From positions 60,239,852 through 60,303,851 of the forward strand of contig CM054060.1 in the NCBI GenBank assembly GCA_028641055.1: a DNA stretch of 64,000 bases, written 5' to 3'. Position numbers and translations under genes: made by a program. Below are positions 22,101 through 34,710 of the stretch, in pieces (the stretch's first letter is position 1; each line of letters starts with the position of its first letter). Source of the stretch: Alopecurus myosuroides. Its lineage: Eukaryota > Streptophyta > Magnoliopsida > Poales > Poaceae. The notes beneath the pieces are model-generated. The model saw nothing but the letters and a program-made list of their open reading frames with translations, searched no databases and was not told the DNA's origin.

Positions 22101-23534
22101 GACAAGATTCGTTCTGAACAACTTCGTGATAATGAAATCAAGAAGATTGTGGATCACATCAAGGAGGGCAATGATAAATTCAAGTCCTTCTCAATTGATG
22201 ACAAGGGAACTGTGTTCTTCGAAGGACGCATTGCAGTCCCTCAGATTCAAAGTCTCAAGGATATCATTCTCAAGGAGGCTCATGAAACTCCTCTATCCAT
22301 TCACCCTGGAAGTACAAAGATGTACCAGGATCTCAAGACTCTGTATTGGTGGCCTGGCATGAAACGTGAAATTGCTCAATACGTTTCTGAATGCGACGTT
22401 TGTCAACGTGTTAAGGCAGTCCATCAAAAGACAGCAGGTCTACTCCAACCTCTGAAAATTCCTGAGTGGAAGTGGGACATGATTGAAATGGACTTCGTTA
22501 CTGGGTTTCCAAAGTCCAAAAAGGGCAACGATGCAATCTTCGTTGTTATTGATCGTCTTACTAAGGTTGCTCACTTCTTTGCTGTCAAGGAAACTATCTC
22601 AGCTAGCCAGTTAGCAGAGCTCTACACAGCAAAGGTTGTTCCCCTTCATGGTGTTCCATTGGAAATAAGCTCAGACCGTGGAAGTATTTTCACTTCTCAT
22701 TTCTGGAAAAGCTTTCAAGAAGCATTGGGCACTAAACTTCTGTTCAGCACAGCTTATCACCCTCAGTCTCAGGGGCAAGTCGAAAGAGTCAATCAGATTC
22801 TCGAGGATATGCTCAGAGCATGTGGTCTCTCCTTTGGCATGAAATGGGAGGATTGCCTTCCATATGCTGAATTCTCCTACAACAACAGCTACCAGGCAAG
22901 CCTAGGAATGGCACCATTTGAGGCACTGTATGGTCGCAGATGCAGGAGTCCAATCAATTGGTCTGGAGCTGGTGAACGTTCACTTCTAGGCCCTGATATT
23001 GTTAAGGAAGCCGAGGAGAAAGTTCGTATCATTCGTGACAATCTCAGGATTGCTCAGTCTCGTCAGAAGAGCTATTATGATAGCAAGCACAGGGATATGG
23101 TCTATGCACCTGGTGATAAGGCATATCTCCGTGTAACTCCCCTCAGAGGCACTCATCGTTTTGGTGTGAAAGGAAAGCTTGCACCAAGATACATTGGTCC
23201 TTTCAACATCCTCTCAAGACGTGCAGAGAATGCTTATCGTCTTGAACTTCCAGAAAAACTATCCAAAGTGCACGATGTGTTCCACGTGTCACAACTCAAG
23301 AAGTGTTTCAAAGATCCAGATCGTGCAGTTGATCATGATTCCATTGAGCTGCAAGATGATCTATCTTATGAGGAGCACCCTATTCGTATTCTCGATGAGA
23401 CCGAGCGTAAGACTCGCAACAAGAGCACCAAGTTCTTGAAAGTCCAATGGTCGCATCATTCTGATAAAGAGGCAACGTGGGAGACCGAAGAGGATCTTCG
23501 CAAGAAGTATCCGGACCTATTCATTTCTCAGTAG
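19146..23534 (+). CDS. Gag-Pol polyprotein with chromodomain, element D (intact, 1462 aa)
   Basis: A single uninterrupted frame. Gag (about 1-330) has a capsid region ([14 protein letters not shown]) and one CCHC zinc knuckle, [14 protein letters not shown], at about 290. Retropepsin [11 protein letters not shown] has its catalytic Asp at about 373. RT has YLDDIL, Asp at about 686/687. RNase H has FCDASL at about 833. Integrase has an HHCC finger (about 1053-1086) and catalytic residues near D1116, D1177 (SSDRG) and E1213 (QGQVERVNQ). The final ~60 residues form a chromodomain ([23 protein letters not shown]), which in chromoviruses directs insertion into chromatin. The domain order PR-RT-RH-IN-CHR fits the Tekay-like clade. 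All key residues are present. The start was chosen at the ATG just after the conserved acceptor-like CAG. Confidence 0.95.
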   Translation: MPPTRNNPPPPPPMGELLAQMTQVVTQMAQIQANQQHNQNAPRVTIKDFLSLGPKAFVATREPLDADDWIRDVARALEIAHVAEEDKVKYATYLLKGQAATWWENYQAMRAGFPINWGCFRDAFLKHHIPDGLMEKMREEFCSLRQGKLDVLGYQNEFNRLARYAGDEVSTEAKKMARFRRGFNPELKYALTNIKCKDFVELVNTALNEENGRKAFEESRKHSREGGSSSNMTTPPQKRRIWVPNGAVTRAPNAQASPGFGPRPPNPSQMQGQRFPMGQPRPGPSRVVTCYKCKETGHYADKCTQKQLPLPPRPNTNQAMVRAPPAKAFNSNNRPVGRNARVNHIKADKAEEAADVVLGILPVNSIPAKVLFDTGASHSFVSKIFAKAYNLVLVPLSNQMTVHSPGPQMLTSKISMDNEILIGGRIFLASLMLLGNSDIDVILGMDWLKTHKAKIDCAQKSITLSHTSGQIVYSPYGTTSAQLFSLDAKPLPAIENVPVVCEFPDVFPEELPGMPPDRAVEFVIELEPGTAPISKHPYKIAPPELKLLKEQIDMYMDKGFIQPSSSAWGCPTLFVAKKDQTKRLVVDYRPLNEKTIKNKYPLPRIDDLFDQLAGASIFSKLDLRMGYHQIKIRKEDIPKTAFTTRYGLYEYTVMSFGLTNAPATFSRLMNSVFHEYLDKFVVVYLDDILVYSKSEEEHGEHLRLTLMKLREHRLYAKFSKCEFWIPEVAYLGHIISAKGIAIDPEKVKAIVDWKPPKTVKQVRSFLGLASYCRRFVQNFSKIAKPLTDLTKKDKKFVWTPQCDESFNLLKTKLTSTPVLVGPDTTKSFQIFCDASLQGLGAVLMQERQVVAYASRQLNPHEQNYPTHDLELAAVVFALKKWRQYLLGNKTEIFSDHKSLKYIFTQPDLNLRQRRWIEKIKDFDLTISYTPGKANVMADALSRKSYCNNLMIMESQPPLHEEFQKLNLGLVPEGYLASLTASPTLEDKIRSEQLRDNEIKKIVDHIKEGNDKFKSFSIDDKGTVFFEGRIAVPQIQSLKDIILKEAHETPLSIHPGSTKMYQDLKTLYWWPGMKREIAQYVSECDVCQRVKAVHQKTAGLLQPLKIPEWKWDMIEMDFVTGFPKSKKGNDAIFVVIDRLTKVAHFFAVKETISASQLAELYTAKVVPLHGVPLEISSDRGSIFTSHFWKSFQEALGTKLLFSTAYHPQSQGQVERVNQILEDMLRACGLSFGMKWEDCLPYAEFSYNNSYQASLGMAPFEALYGRRCRSPINWSGAGERSLLGPDIVKEAEEKVRIIRDNLRIAQSRQKSYYDSKHRDMVYAPGDKAYLRVTPLRGTHRFGVKGKLAPRYIGPFNILSRRAENAYRLELPEKLSKVHDVFHVSQLKKCFKDPDRAVDHDSIELQDDLSYEEHPIRILDETERKTRNKSTKFLKVQWSHHSDKEATWETEEDLRKKYPDLFISQ

Positions 23535-23557
23535 GGAATCTCGGGGCGCGATTCCTT

Positions 23558-23570
23558 CAAGGGGGGGCGT
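23558..23570 (+). promoter_or_regulatory. Polypurine tract of element D
   Basis: AAGGGGGGGCG lies a few bases upstream of the 3' LTR start. Confidence 0.85.
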
Positions 23571-23572
23571 TT

Positions 23573-26500
23573 TGTAACATCCAAGTATGAAAACAACCCT
23601 TAGAATGTTTGATTCCTTGTTTAATTTCAAGCAATGCATCATGTCATCATGTTTACTTATTGTTTGCATTTGTTTTCTATCTGTTTTATCCTGTTTTCAC
23701 AACTCAAATTCAAACCTTTTTTCAAACTTTGGTTTCATACTTGCTATGTTACAATTTTGGAATACAAATAACAACTAAAAACAACCATGTTATCCCTTTT
23801 CTCACTTATTAAAATTGTTGCTTTAATCCAACCAATAATTCAATCATTTATTCTCAAATCCTCTTTTAAATTTCAAAACAAGTTCAAATCAGTACTTATT
23901 TTGAACCCATCAAAATTCACCACACTTTGTGATTCTAAAATCATGTTTTAAAACTAGGGGTAACCCTATTCAAATGTTGTTTTCAATAAAGAAATTAAAT
24001 ATGAAAATTCCCCATATTTGGTTTCAAACACTAACTACAATTTTAAAATTTCATTTTGGAAATCCAAGTTGATATTGTGGTTACTAATTAATTAAAAAGC
24101 TTAACCTAATTTTTCTAGAATTTTTCTCAAATAAAACCTTAACAACTTTCTTCCAAAAGCAGAATGCAAAAAAAAAATAAAAACCAGAAAAAAAATAAAA
24201 GAGAAAAGCGCGCGGCAGCTAAGCTACTGGCCCAGCCCACCTAGCTCTACGCGCGCGCGCACCGCAGCCCAGCCCGCGCAGCACCACTTACCGGTTCGAG
24301 CTGCGCCAAGATCCGTGCGAGCTCATCGGCGTCGTCTCCCACCTGTACGGCGTGCATCCAGCGGAGCCACGGCGGCCCCCGCGCGACTCCGGCGGCCAGG
24401 AGCAGCCCCGCGGCCCTATAAAACCCCCCTAGCCCCCTGGGAGAAACCCTAGACGCCTAGGTTTCCTCCTCCTCCTCGCGATCGCCGCCAATCACCTCCT
24501 CGCTGTCGTTTTCCCTCACTGCAACTCGACGCCGCCGTCGATCCTCTGACGAACTCCATGGCGCCGCCGTATCTCTCTCCCACCTAGCCATCCCTCAGCT
24601 GCCATCGCGTCGCCTCTCTACTCTCTCTCTACTGGACCCCAGGATCCCCTCTGGTAAGCACCAGATCATCGACGCCGTCCTCGTTTTTCCTTCCGGCCAC
24701 CGTGCCATCTTTTCTGAACCCGAGTGGTTCGTCGCCGTTGCAGAGCCTCCCACCGCCGTTGGACCGCTGGGCTAGCACCACCTCTTCCTCCTCTACGTGT
24801 TGAACATCTACGGAGGCACGGGGAAGCGTCACACCCTCGACACCGTCCGTGACCGCGCCGCCGTCGAGTTCATCCACGGCAGCCACCGCGGTGAGCGACC
24901 ACCACCGTTCCCTCCTCCCTCTCTGCTGTTCGTAATCACCACCGCACCGTGCACGTCCACCAGATCGCATCGCAGCACACGCGCATGCCCGCTCGCGCCG
25001 TTGATCGCCGGCGTCCACTTTCTGTCAGTCGAGCACCGCGCCGTTCGTCAGTTTCGTCAGATACGAGCGGGATCTGAACCTTAACCTGAAACCTCCCCCT
25101 CTACTGACAAACACACAGCAGCAGCGCAGCGGTCCGAGCCTTTTGCACACACAGCGGGCTCGCGGGTTCGAGCCCCGCGGCCGCAAATTCTTTTGCGAAT
25201 TTCGCCCAGCGTGCGGCCCCACCTGGCAGTGGCCCTCCTTGCCACGCCAGCACGCACACGCCACGCAAGCCCAGGGCCCACAGGGCAGTGCCTGTGGGTA
25301 CGCCTCCTGTGCGTATAAAAAGGAATAAAATGAATCTGTTTTAAATTCTATTCTCTTTTAAATAGCAGAGTTAAATCAAAACTTTGAAATTCAATAACTT
25401 TCATTTTGTAAATCCAATAAATACAAACCTGATGTCTATTCTGATCCAAATTTTATAATCTTTCCAAATATGCAATTTGTGTTCTGTTTTGAATTTTCAA
25501 AATGCAATTTAAATTCAAATCCAAATAATTCAAATGCAATTTGGAATAATTCATACCTAATTCATACTGTTTCCAAATAATTCAACTAAAATATGTTTTT
25601 CACACCTTTTTGAATGCTCTACTCAAATATAAATTTTGTTTTCTGGTTTGAACAATTTAAATTGCCCAATCTATTTAAATCATGTTTAATTCAATTAAAA
25701 ATTGTTTAATTTTGTTTAATTCATAACTAAATAATCCAAAGTCCAATTTCAAATTGTGAAACATGTAATCCAACCAGAATTTGATGTTCTTTTCAAATAT
25801 CAACTTTGTTATTTGTTTTGAACATTTTAAATGGTTGAAAACAACAACTACATGTGTGGTACCTCTAATGCACCCAAAATTTTCCAAAATTAATAACAAA
25901 CTTTTAAATTGCTACAACCTATTGTAATTTGGTTCTAATGTTGTTATTTTGCTGTTTTCCTTTTGCATGCATCATGCTAATCCATTATCATCTGTTGATT
26001 AGTTGGAAAACAAATAAACTAACCAAATTCCATGGGCTTGTCATATGCAACTCACAGTTGCATATCAGTCCATTTAAATTGTGTTATCATATCAAATAGG
26101 TTATTTTGTTGCATCTATTAAATTGTCATGCATCATAGTTGATTGTGCACAATGCCATGTCAATGTTTGTTTACATACCTGTTTTGTTTGTTTGCTTCTT
26201 CTCGGTTAGACGACGACTACGTTGAGACCGACGATCCTTACGACACCACTTCTCAGGACCTAGCCCAGTACGATACTGAGCTGCCAGGCAAGTTATCACT
26301 CACATGAATCATCGAGTTTCCTTTCCACACTTGTTGTCGATACTGTCCTTTTGTCTACTATTGCTAGCCCTATGTATCGTTGCTTGTTCTCCGAACCCAT
26401 CACATGATACCTTGAGCCATGATATTGCCACCACCTCCATACCCATAGCCTTTGCTTGTGCCTTAGTATTATCTAGCATGCTTAGGGTTGCTTTTACTCG

Positions 26501-28056
26501 AGTCTGTTGTCGGTTACTACTGTTACTATCTTATTATCCTGTACCGGGGCTCGTTATTAATCAATCAATCCTGTTATTTGCTAATGGTAATAATAACTTG
26601 ATGATAAGGCACCGGCAGGAGGCCCATGAGTGGTTTTGGAGCCTGCTAGTGTCGACCCTAATAGGAAAAGGGTCTTGTCTACTGATCCATGATGAGCGCA
26701 CTACCCGCATTTGGGAAGCGAGTATGGGCGCCCCCCTCAACTTGACCTGATTCGCATCTCGTCCAAATCGCCTCATTTAGTTCGTGTTTTCCATTTGCCG
26801 CATGCATGTTTTTGCGAGCCCAGCGCAGGGTGGAACTTTTGTAGTCGGCATATAGGGGGACACGTTCTTAGAGTGCTATGAGGGTCCATTTTCTTCTGGG
26901 CTCGATTAGCCGTGCGCCCAAGGTGCTTTGGGCTTGATGCGGAGAATGGTTGGTTGTGTAGAGTACCCCGCTTGGTGGGTTAGCTTCCCATCTGGCGGGT
27001 TATTCTTGAGTGTACGGCCAAATTGGTGCAACCCTGCAGGGATAATCTTCTCGAGAAGCCGTGTTTTCCGCGGTTATGGATTACTTGGTGAAAGTACTGG
27101 CTAACAAGTACTCAGGACAACTTCAACCTAATGATCAATCATGTTTCACCCAATGATTAATAATTTGACTAGTAATAGGTTATTCACACAATAACTTGTT
27201 TCACCTTTTCATAACTGTGTGAGTTATCCTCGGATTGCTTCTTTGGATAAGGGGCGAGATCCAGGATGGGTTTTGGTTGAATTTATCTTTCAGTTGGTTA
27301 CAATCCTCGATCTTATCTTTTCTGTTAGCCGGAATTTGTAGTTATATTCTGTAGTTGTTAGAGCAGCCAGCAGCAACTTTTATATCACTCCTTTCTTCCG
27401 TTGATCCCAAGCATCAATGCTTGTGTTGACGGGTAACTCCTTGATGAACTGTGAGTCTTGCTTGCCAGTACTTGGATGTACTGACCCCGTTGGGGCTGTG
27501 GTTTACGCAGAGTACTACTACGACTACGATGCTACCCAGGATGGCTACTTTGTGGAGTTCGATGACGCTGCAGACGAGTAGTTAGCTGGACCAGGGCAGG
27601 ATCCAGACCGTCGTGGATGGGCTTCGTTTTCCTTTATGTTCTCAGGCTTCTTAAGCCATGGATTTGTCTGTACTCAGACCCTTTGATTGCTTCCGCTGTT
27701 GTAATGGATGATATGTTGGGACATGTGTCCTCTGGATGACTGTATTCGATATTTTCTGCCTTAGTGAAGGCCAGTTGCACTTATTTCATCCTTTTGTGTC
27801 TTAGAGACATTCTGTGTTATCATTCGTACCAAACTGTTGACGTACCGTGCGTGTTTGATTATGAAGTACGTCAACAGTAGTGCCTTTAGGTTCCTAGCGG
27901 ATAGTTTACCTCGACGGTGGAAGCAGGGCTTGTGTTGTCGCGCATAAGCGCAGGCCTACCAGGAAGCTGGGACGTGGGAGCAGTTATGCCCCATAATCCA
28001 AGCACCTGACTTCCAGTTCGTGCGAGGAGTATCCTCTAGAAACCCAGGGTGCGACA
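23573..28056 (+). repeat. Element D 3' LTR (4484 bp)
   Basis: Near-identical copy of 13258-17741, offset 10315, followed by the second GTGAG. It carries the same TATA box (24417-24423), donor and acceptor sites, tRNA-like T-arm and exons. Confidence 0.95.
26210..27581 (+). CDS. Putative LTR split gene, conserved coding exons (element D 3' LTR)
   Basis: Exons 26210-26287 and 27511-27581 are identical in layout to the 5' LTR copy. A transcript from the 3' LTR TATA box could include them without any internal retroelement sequence. Confidence 0.45.
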
Positions 28057-28061
28057 GTGAG

Positions 28062-28454
28062 ATAGAGTAGGCCCCTAGCCTTGTCCTGTCCTCTCTGTCA
28101 GTGACAGGACTAGACAGGCGCCTACATCACTATAGCCACGCCGTGGTGCGAATAGTCACGTACTGTGTAAGTTGAACCGCACGCTGTACTGACATAGGAT
28201 ACGCGGGATCCTGTGTCAGAACGGCTCCATTGACTTCTGGTCCGAGTAGGAATCCATTTCCTCTACCCAGACAACTTCCTCTACTCGGAAGAATACAACT
28301 TCCTTGATTCTTTCTCCTGGCCACTGGTAGGTACGGCCGAATAGCTGTCCACCGGGTAGCGGGTACCGGGTAGCCAGCCAACTTGGTCAAAACCGCCCTT
28401 CTGATCTTGATTTTAGCACTTTCCTTACCCCTACTCGAGGGTAACCCCCCGACA
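28062..28454 (-). repeat. Element F 3' LTR, second segment
   Basis: Resumes the F LTR after element D and ends GGTAACCCCCCGACA, matching 57735-57749. On the minus strand it starts TGTCGGGGGGTTACC. The purine-rich TTTGGGGACTAA directly outside (28455-28466) is the likely polypurine tract. Confidence 0.92.
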
Positions 28455-29167
28455 TTAGTCCCCAAAGCTGGTAGAGTCCTGCGAACTTGTTCACTGGGCC
28501 CTTCCAGCTTAAGAACAAAACTTGTCTTCGAATGGTAAGATGCCGAGTAGTACCTCCGAGTAGCCCTTATCCTTGGCTTGAACCTCTTCTTCTCCGAGTA
28601 GCACCATTTCTCTTCTCTGATGCCGAGTAAAAAGACTTAGCGAAATCCTCGAAACACAATCCCGCCTCAATCGGTGCGAATCCACCTCTGCGTGTCGCAA
28701 CGGGGCATGTGTCGCACCCCTGTCATTCCGACGCCTCGGTGCCTGGGCGGCGGCAGGCCACGCGCCCATAACTGCGGCCAGGGCCCACCAGCCCGTTATG
28801 TCACTTCAACCGCAGTAAATCGCCCACGATCTCGACGTGGGATTAACTGCGCCCGTTACGCGCGCAATACTCGATGTGTGCGTTTCTAACCGGCGCGCAG
28901 CCCACGCCGCACGATCTCAGTGCACGACTGATCCCACTAACTCCGCTGGTAACGGCAACTCGAGGGGAGAGATAAATACCCCCTCGTTAACTCCTCCTTC
29001 TCTTTCCTGCCCACTTCCATCTTCCACCCTTTCGCTTCTCCGCCGCCGCAGAGCACGCCGCCACCGCAAATGTCTGCTGTGCCGCTGCTCCACGCACCGC
29101 CGGAAAAACAAAGAGTACTCCTTCCACCCAAATCGTCCACCAATCTTCCGCCGTTCTCCTCATCTCC
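28455..29167 (+). promoter_or_regulatory. Promoter and leader region of the element F antisense gene
   Basis: Non-coding in both directions as far as I can see. On the plus strand GAGATAAATACCCCC at 28969-28983 is a plausible TATA box (GATAAATA), about 190 bp before the ATG at 29168. A C/T-rich leader (CTCCTCCTTCTCTTTCC) follows. The segment would also serve as the 3' untranslated region of F pol on the minus strand. Confidence 0.45.
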
Positions 29168-32100
29168 ATGGCTCGCGGAGACGACGACGCTGTCGCCCGC
29201 GTCGGGTGGGAGGGCTCTGATGTCACGGCGGAGGACTGCCAATGGCTAGTCAACACCCGCCGTGTCCCTCCCGGTGTGCAGTGCCGGCAGCCGGACAACG
29301 AAATTGTTCCCGCGCCGCAGAAGGACGACTTCGTCGTCTTCCTCGCGCACTTCAAGCGCGGATTCGGCCTCCCCGTCTCCGACTTCTTCAAGGAGTTCCT
29401 CAACAACTGCGGGCTGCAGCCGCATCACCTCCCCCCAACGCCATGGTGATGCTCGCCTTCCACGTCGTGGTCTGCGAGGCGTTCCTCGGCGTGTACCCAA
29501 CTATTCATAGTTGGGCGCGCTACTTCTTCTTCTGGAAGCAGAGCATCCCCAACCCGGGGAATACGGAGAGCGCTCGCGCCATGACGATGACGGGGAGCGC
29601 CATGATGCTCCAGCGCTCCACGGGTAGCCACCCGCGCGTCAAGGGGTTGGAGACGGTGCGCAAGTGGCAGCGCTCCTTCCTCTACGTCAAGAACGTCCCC
29701 ACTGAAGAAGGAGGGCCAATCCAGGACCGGATAACGCTCCCTAGGTGGAAGAATGCGAGGCCGACCCAGCAGAACTGGGGCTACAACCCGAAGAACAAGA
29801 TCGAAGACCTTGTTCAACTCGAGTCGCGCCTTGCCGAGTTGAAGGAAGAGGGATTCCGCCGCGACGATCCCCTCGCGTGCTGGATCTCGCGCCGGGTGCT
29901 CCCGCTTCAGCGCCGCTCCCACAAAATGTGCTACATGGGAGGGCCTCGGGACTGCACGAGGACCACCACATTCGAGTTGAGCACCGCAGACGTCGCCATT
30001 TGGGCGAGATCCATCGCGCAGACGACCCTCTCCGACACTTGGCAGTACGGCTTCGTGCCGTATAGCCGCGCCAAGCCAATCGAACAGGTTAGACTTTTGT
30101 GCTTTATCTTTGCACTATGATACAGAGTAGAGCGTCCTAGATACTCTGGTAGACTTCATATGCTTTGTGTTTGCATGCCCTGTCGAGTATAAACTCTTAG
30201 CTGAATATGCTTTATGCTTGCATGCTATTCCGAGCAGGATAACTGAAACGAATATGCTTTGTGTTTGCATGTTTTTCCGGGTAGAATTCCTTAGCCTCAT
30301 ATGCTTTGTGTTTGCATGCCTCACCGGGTAGAAATCCTTAGGCTTAGAACTCAACTCATTCGTGCCATCTGCCTGTCTTTTCAGCATCTCGATAACCAGG
30401 CTGAGGAAGATGAAGAGCGCTTCGAGGCCAATTGGAGCAGCAACAGAGAAGAGGATGACGAAACCGCCTATGATACCCAGGACACCCTCTGCATCCCCCA
30501 CGCCGAGCAGCCGGGTAAGCATCAAGTCGACTCGTCCATTCGGGATTGGTCCGAGGATGACGAAGGTGACCAAGTTCGCCTCTCTGAGCGCGAATAGCGC
30601 AATCCAATTCCCCTTTCCATTTCTCACTTCCTTCTTCTTTCCTACTCTGTAGACGATGCCGAGCATGAGGATGACGATGAGACCGAGGATCCCATCGACG
30701 TCCAGCCCATCTCTGTGGCCGCTCCCACTACACGGAAACGGACGGGCAGCGGTGCCCAGGAACCCGCAGCCAAGAAAGCCAAGAAACCCGACAAGAAGAA
30801 GAAGACCACCACCGCCAGAAGGCAACTCCCCACCCGCAAGGGGTAAGTAACCTTGTTCCAAGTTGCATTCCGTTGCTGCTTCTCGGTGTTCTCTACCCCT
30901 TTTCTGTTTCTGAACCTCCTTTTTCGTCCAACGACCCTCTGGATGCTGACGCTGCCGCAGCCCCCACAAGCTCCAAGAGGAAGTCCATTATTGACGTTGA
31001 GAAACTCGTCTATCTCTCCGAGGAGGAAGACGAGAGCTTGCAGCAGGATAGGGCGCGTGCACCTTCTCCTGTGAAGATGGAAGAAGAGGACACCGGCGCC
31101 GAGAACACTGGCGCAGGTGATCAAGACAAGGACATGGAGCAGCATGCCTACGCGGACCAGGGCGCGCAGGATGCTGCCCATGACAAAACACCACCTTCTC
31201 CCCCAGCTGCCTCAGCTGGGGAGAATATCGAGCAAGACGCCGAGCACCAAGACCTTGCCGCCCTTGAGCGGCAAGATGCAAACCCCGATCAGCAGGCAGA
31301 TGAAGCTGCCGTTCAAGATGATCCCACGGCCACACCGCGGGTAGAAGAAATAGAAGACATCAATCCGGATCCCGCTGCCGAGCAGCGGGTTGAGAAGACG
31401 GTGGTGGAGCCCATGCTTCAGAGCCAGGCGCAACCGGACGCTGCGCAGGGTAGCCGGCCCCCTGTGCCGCCTACCCAGCAGGCCACTCCACCAAAACAAA
31501 GCTCCACCAAGGCTGCGACCAAGACCGCATCTCTGCTGCCGTCTCCTCCCACAACCAAGACTGCATCAAAGGCTGCTGCCAAGAAGACCGAGAAGCCTGA
31601 AGCCGCGCCCGTCCGCAAGAATCCGTCGCGCCAAGCTGCGCGTGATACTGCTCTGATGCCACCGCCCAAGTCGACTGGAAAACCAGCTGCGAAGAGCACG
31701 CAACTCACCATCGGCGCTTCCGGTGGATCTGCTGGCGCAAGCGCAGGGTCAAGTGCACAAGCCAGCTGGCCCCAATACGTGCTGTCTGGATCCCAGCAAT
31801 ACGGCATCTCCTTGTCCAAGGGAGAGAAGAAGATCTCCGCTCTGAAGGGCGGCCCAGCCCAGGCAGTGGACTCCAAGCTGAAGGCCAAGAAGCCCATCGA
31901 GATCTACTCGCGCGAAGCGGGTGAGGATGATATCATATCTGAAGGGCTGATGCAGGTTGTGGACCGAGTTGGCTTCATTGACAAGGTCTGGGAGAGTGCT
32001 GCCCATGGCATCAAGCAGTGGGACGGCAGCGTGCTAGGCGAGGATCTTGACCACTACCGCCTTGATTGGAACAAATCCGATCTCGGCGCCAATCCAATGA

Positions 32101-34067
32101 CCAGCACCTCCGACACCAGCACGCTGGCCGCCAAGCTGTACGTCCTCCGCAAAGCCGCCGAGGACGTGGAGCAGACATACGCTGTAAGTTTCTTTTGCTT
32201 GTTCCGAGTTGCGGTTTCTTTTCTCCTCTGTTCTTCTTCTCTCCTTAACCACCACTTAGTCCCCGAGATTTGGGCCGAGTAGACGGACACTCAACCGAGT
32301 TTCCGTCTTCTCGGGCCAAATCTTCCAAGTTTTTTCTAACTCTTTTTCTTCTTGTTCACAGAATAGCCTCTTGAAGAGGACGAATTTGTTCCGGTGGCTG
32401 CTCTGGAATCACAGCATCGCAAGGAGACGCATCGCGGCCCTTGAGGCCGAGCGCAAGGACGATGCTGCGACGGAGAAGGCGGCGCTGGACCGTGCCCTCC
32501 AAATTTCTGACATTGAGAGTAAGCTTCTAGCTATTCGGTTAATGCGTTTTGTGTTTACGCCCGCATTTGGTTTTTGCTCTAACTCCATTTACTCTGCAGA
32601 CAAATTCAAAGAGTTGCAAGAGCAGCATGAGCACTGCCACGTCTTCACCGCCTCCGCCGAGAGCAAGATCAAGGAGCTGGAAGGTGAGTTGCTGCTCCTT
32701 CCGTGCTTGTTTTTCTCCTTTTTCTTGGTTAATCTGCTCACCGTTCTGTTTCTTTCCGCAGAAGAGTACAAGAATTTCCGTGAGGAGCATCTTGATTTCT
32801 TGAAGCCCGCGGAGGTGAAGCAGCAACTGGAGAGCCAAGAAACAGAGCTCAAGAACCGACGCGACGCCGAGTTCGAACAGCTGCAAGTCCAATTGAGGTC
32901 TACTCTCCAGGACGCCATAGACCAAGCCGCCGAGAAGGACAAAGTCAAGGCAGTAGCCAAGGCCAAGGAGAGGGCCCTCGAGGCGGAAATCGAGGTGCTA
33001 AAGAAGTGCAATGAAGATCTCATGCACCAGCTTGGCACCGCACGCCAAGTCGAGGATAGGCATATTGCCGATGAGGAGGCCTAGAAGAACAAGCTGCACG
33101 CGCTTCTCATTGACCTCAACAGTTAGTCTGCGCTTCTCTGTACTTAGCTGTTCCCTTCTTCTTCTGTTTGGCTTGGTTTGCTTCTCCTCTTTTCTGCTTC
33201 CATATCTAATTCTTTCTGATAGCATTCTCAGATGTCTTCCCTGATCTCTGCGCGGCTAGCATGCCTGCTTTGGCTAAGGCGCAACAAGTCCGAGCTGAGA
33301 AAGGATTGCCCATAAGCACCAAATCTTCAATCGATGACGACCTCACGAGTATCAAGTCGCAGCTCTGTCCGCTTAAGGGCTTTAGCTCCAGCCTGGTGTC
33401 CACAGCCTTCAAGCTTCACGATCTATTCTGGCCTCGTGAATCTGCGCCCAAAACTCTTTGCGCGCTCTCCGAGAAGCTGAATGGCGCAAAGGCCGAGCTG
33501 AAGAAATGGCGTGCGTCCGTAGCTCGGGCAGGGGCCGATCTGCTGCTTCGCTTCATATGTAGCTGGTACGAGAACCTCAACCTCGACACCATCCTCGAAT
33601 TGCGCCAAGGCTCCAAGTGGTCAGATGACTCCGACCGCGTTACTCACCGCAAGGCGGTTGCGTACGAGATCGCCTCCTACGCGGACACCGCCCTCTTCAT
33701 CGACGGCCCCACCGAGCCTGACACCGAGGCGGAAAGCAAGGGTGAAGATGAAGACGAGGACACCGAGTCGGAGGGCTTGAGTGCCTTCGATGTTGATGAC
33801 GAGGAGGAATCCGGGAAGGGGAAGGGCAAGGTTGCTGCAGATAGCGACGAGGAGCCGGAAGACGAGGGCCAGGATGCCAACGTCAACACCGAGATGGTGA
33901 CCCAGTCCGCTGCTTCCACTTCGGCCACCGATCCCATCTCGGTGGCCACTGCTACCTCTGAGCAAGCCACCGCCATGGACGCTGATGCTGAAGCTGACGC
34001 CGAGAAGGCCAACTCCGAGAAGACCGCTGCGGACGACACCGCCACTACTCATGATGCTGCTGCCTGA
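29168..34067 (+). pseudogene. Antisense intron-containing gene of element F (Transposase_28-like N-terminus)
   Basis: Lies downstream of pol on the opposite strand. Predicted exons: 29168-30087, 30385-30514, 30653-30842, 30961-32183, 32362-32518, 32600-32683, 32762-33121 and 33223-34067, about 1300 codons. All use GT-AG borders and phases agree except at exon 3/4. The N-terminus (FVVFLAHFKRGFGLP, NNCGLQPHHL, then CEAFLGVYPTIHSWARYFF) resembles the putative gypsy-type transposon family PF04195, known from extra ORFs of grass Tat elements. The middle is Lys/Pro/Ala-rich with a basic cluster (KKAKKPDKKKK), followed by coiled coil (exons 5-7) and an acidic C-terminus. Breaks: a 1-nt frame change at the C run near 29434, a 1-nt phase mismatch at exon 3/4, and a TAG at 33082. 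Function unknown; this copy is probably dead. Confidence 0.7.
30155..30345 (+). repeat. Four ~47-bp tandem repeats in intron 1 of the antisense gene
   Basis: ATATGCTTTGTGTTTGCATG recurs at 30159, 30205 (diverged), 30252 and 30299, spacing 46-47 bp. Each copy is followed by a variable CCG(G/A)GTAGAA...CTTAG segment. Confidence 0.8.
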
Positions 34068-34710
34068 AACTTTATCTTAAAACTTTCATGAGATCCCCGG
34101 GATGCCGGGTGCAGATGTATCAAACATTTAAGTCTTTGTTGCTACTCCTTTTTTATTCCAGTTTGAAGTTTGCTACTTGATATTTGAGCGATTCTGGCTC
34201 AATGCCGGGTTGCGTTAGTATGCAAGTCCCCGAGTTGCATTTTTTATCCGCTCTTTCCTTTTTATCTCAGCTCTTACCTGCAACTTGTTGCTTTGTTGGT
34301 AGTCGAGTCACAAGAGTTCAAAGTAGGAGTTTCAAATACTTAGCCACTTAGAAAAATTCATAGTAACGCTGCCCACCACTTAGCCGGAAAGAAAAAAACA
34401 GCAAAAAACACTCTACTCGGTTGCCACACGCTTCCTTTCCTTTGCAATTTTTCATGTGTTCATTGACTCTTTGGCTTGTTCTCTGGCTTGCCATGAAGCC
34501 GGGTTGCGGACAGCAACAGAGTCGCAGAGTGTCCGGTGAGTTTAAACACACTACTTTGTATGCTTTTGAAATTCTAAGTGGTTCAACCGAATAGACAAAG
34601 TAAAGCAGAGTAAACACAAGGAACAGTTTGGACGAGGGCAGTCCCCGAGTTCAATTTCAGATTGCCGAATAGAAGTTTAACTCGGATAAGAGAGTACATA
34701 CATAATTTGC
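34068..34710. other. Spacer between convergent pol and antisense gene of element F
   Basis: The last 640 bp between two convergent genes. No protein is supported. T-rich stretches and GAGTCCCCGAGTTG-type motifs characteristic of F are present. It probably holds the 3' ends of both transcripts. Confidence 0.5.

Larger units (their letters stand above)
13253..28061 (+). mobile_element. Element D: complete Tekay-like Ty3/gypsy retrotransposon with TSD GTGAG
   Basis: GTGAG at 13253-13257 and 28057-28061 flanks a 14.8 kb insertion. It has two 4484-bp LTRs (TGTAACATCC...GGTGCGACA), a tRNA-iMet PBS, an extra ORF, an uninterrupted gag-pol ORF and a polypurine tract. By eye the LTRs differ at only a few places, including substitutions near 15193/25508 and 15679/25994 and some homopolymer lengths, so the insertion is recent. 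No defect was found in its gag-pol reading frame, so it may be autonomous. Confidence 0.95.

Noticed and set aside
30155..30345. CRISPR-like array
   Set aside because: Degenerate repeats with no constant spacers inside a plant retrotransposon intron; simple tandem duplication explains them.
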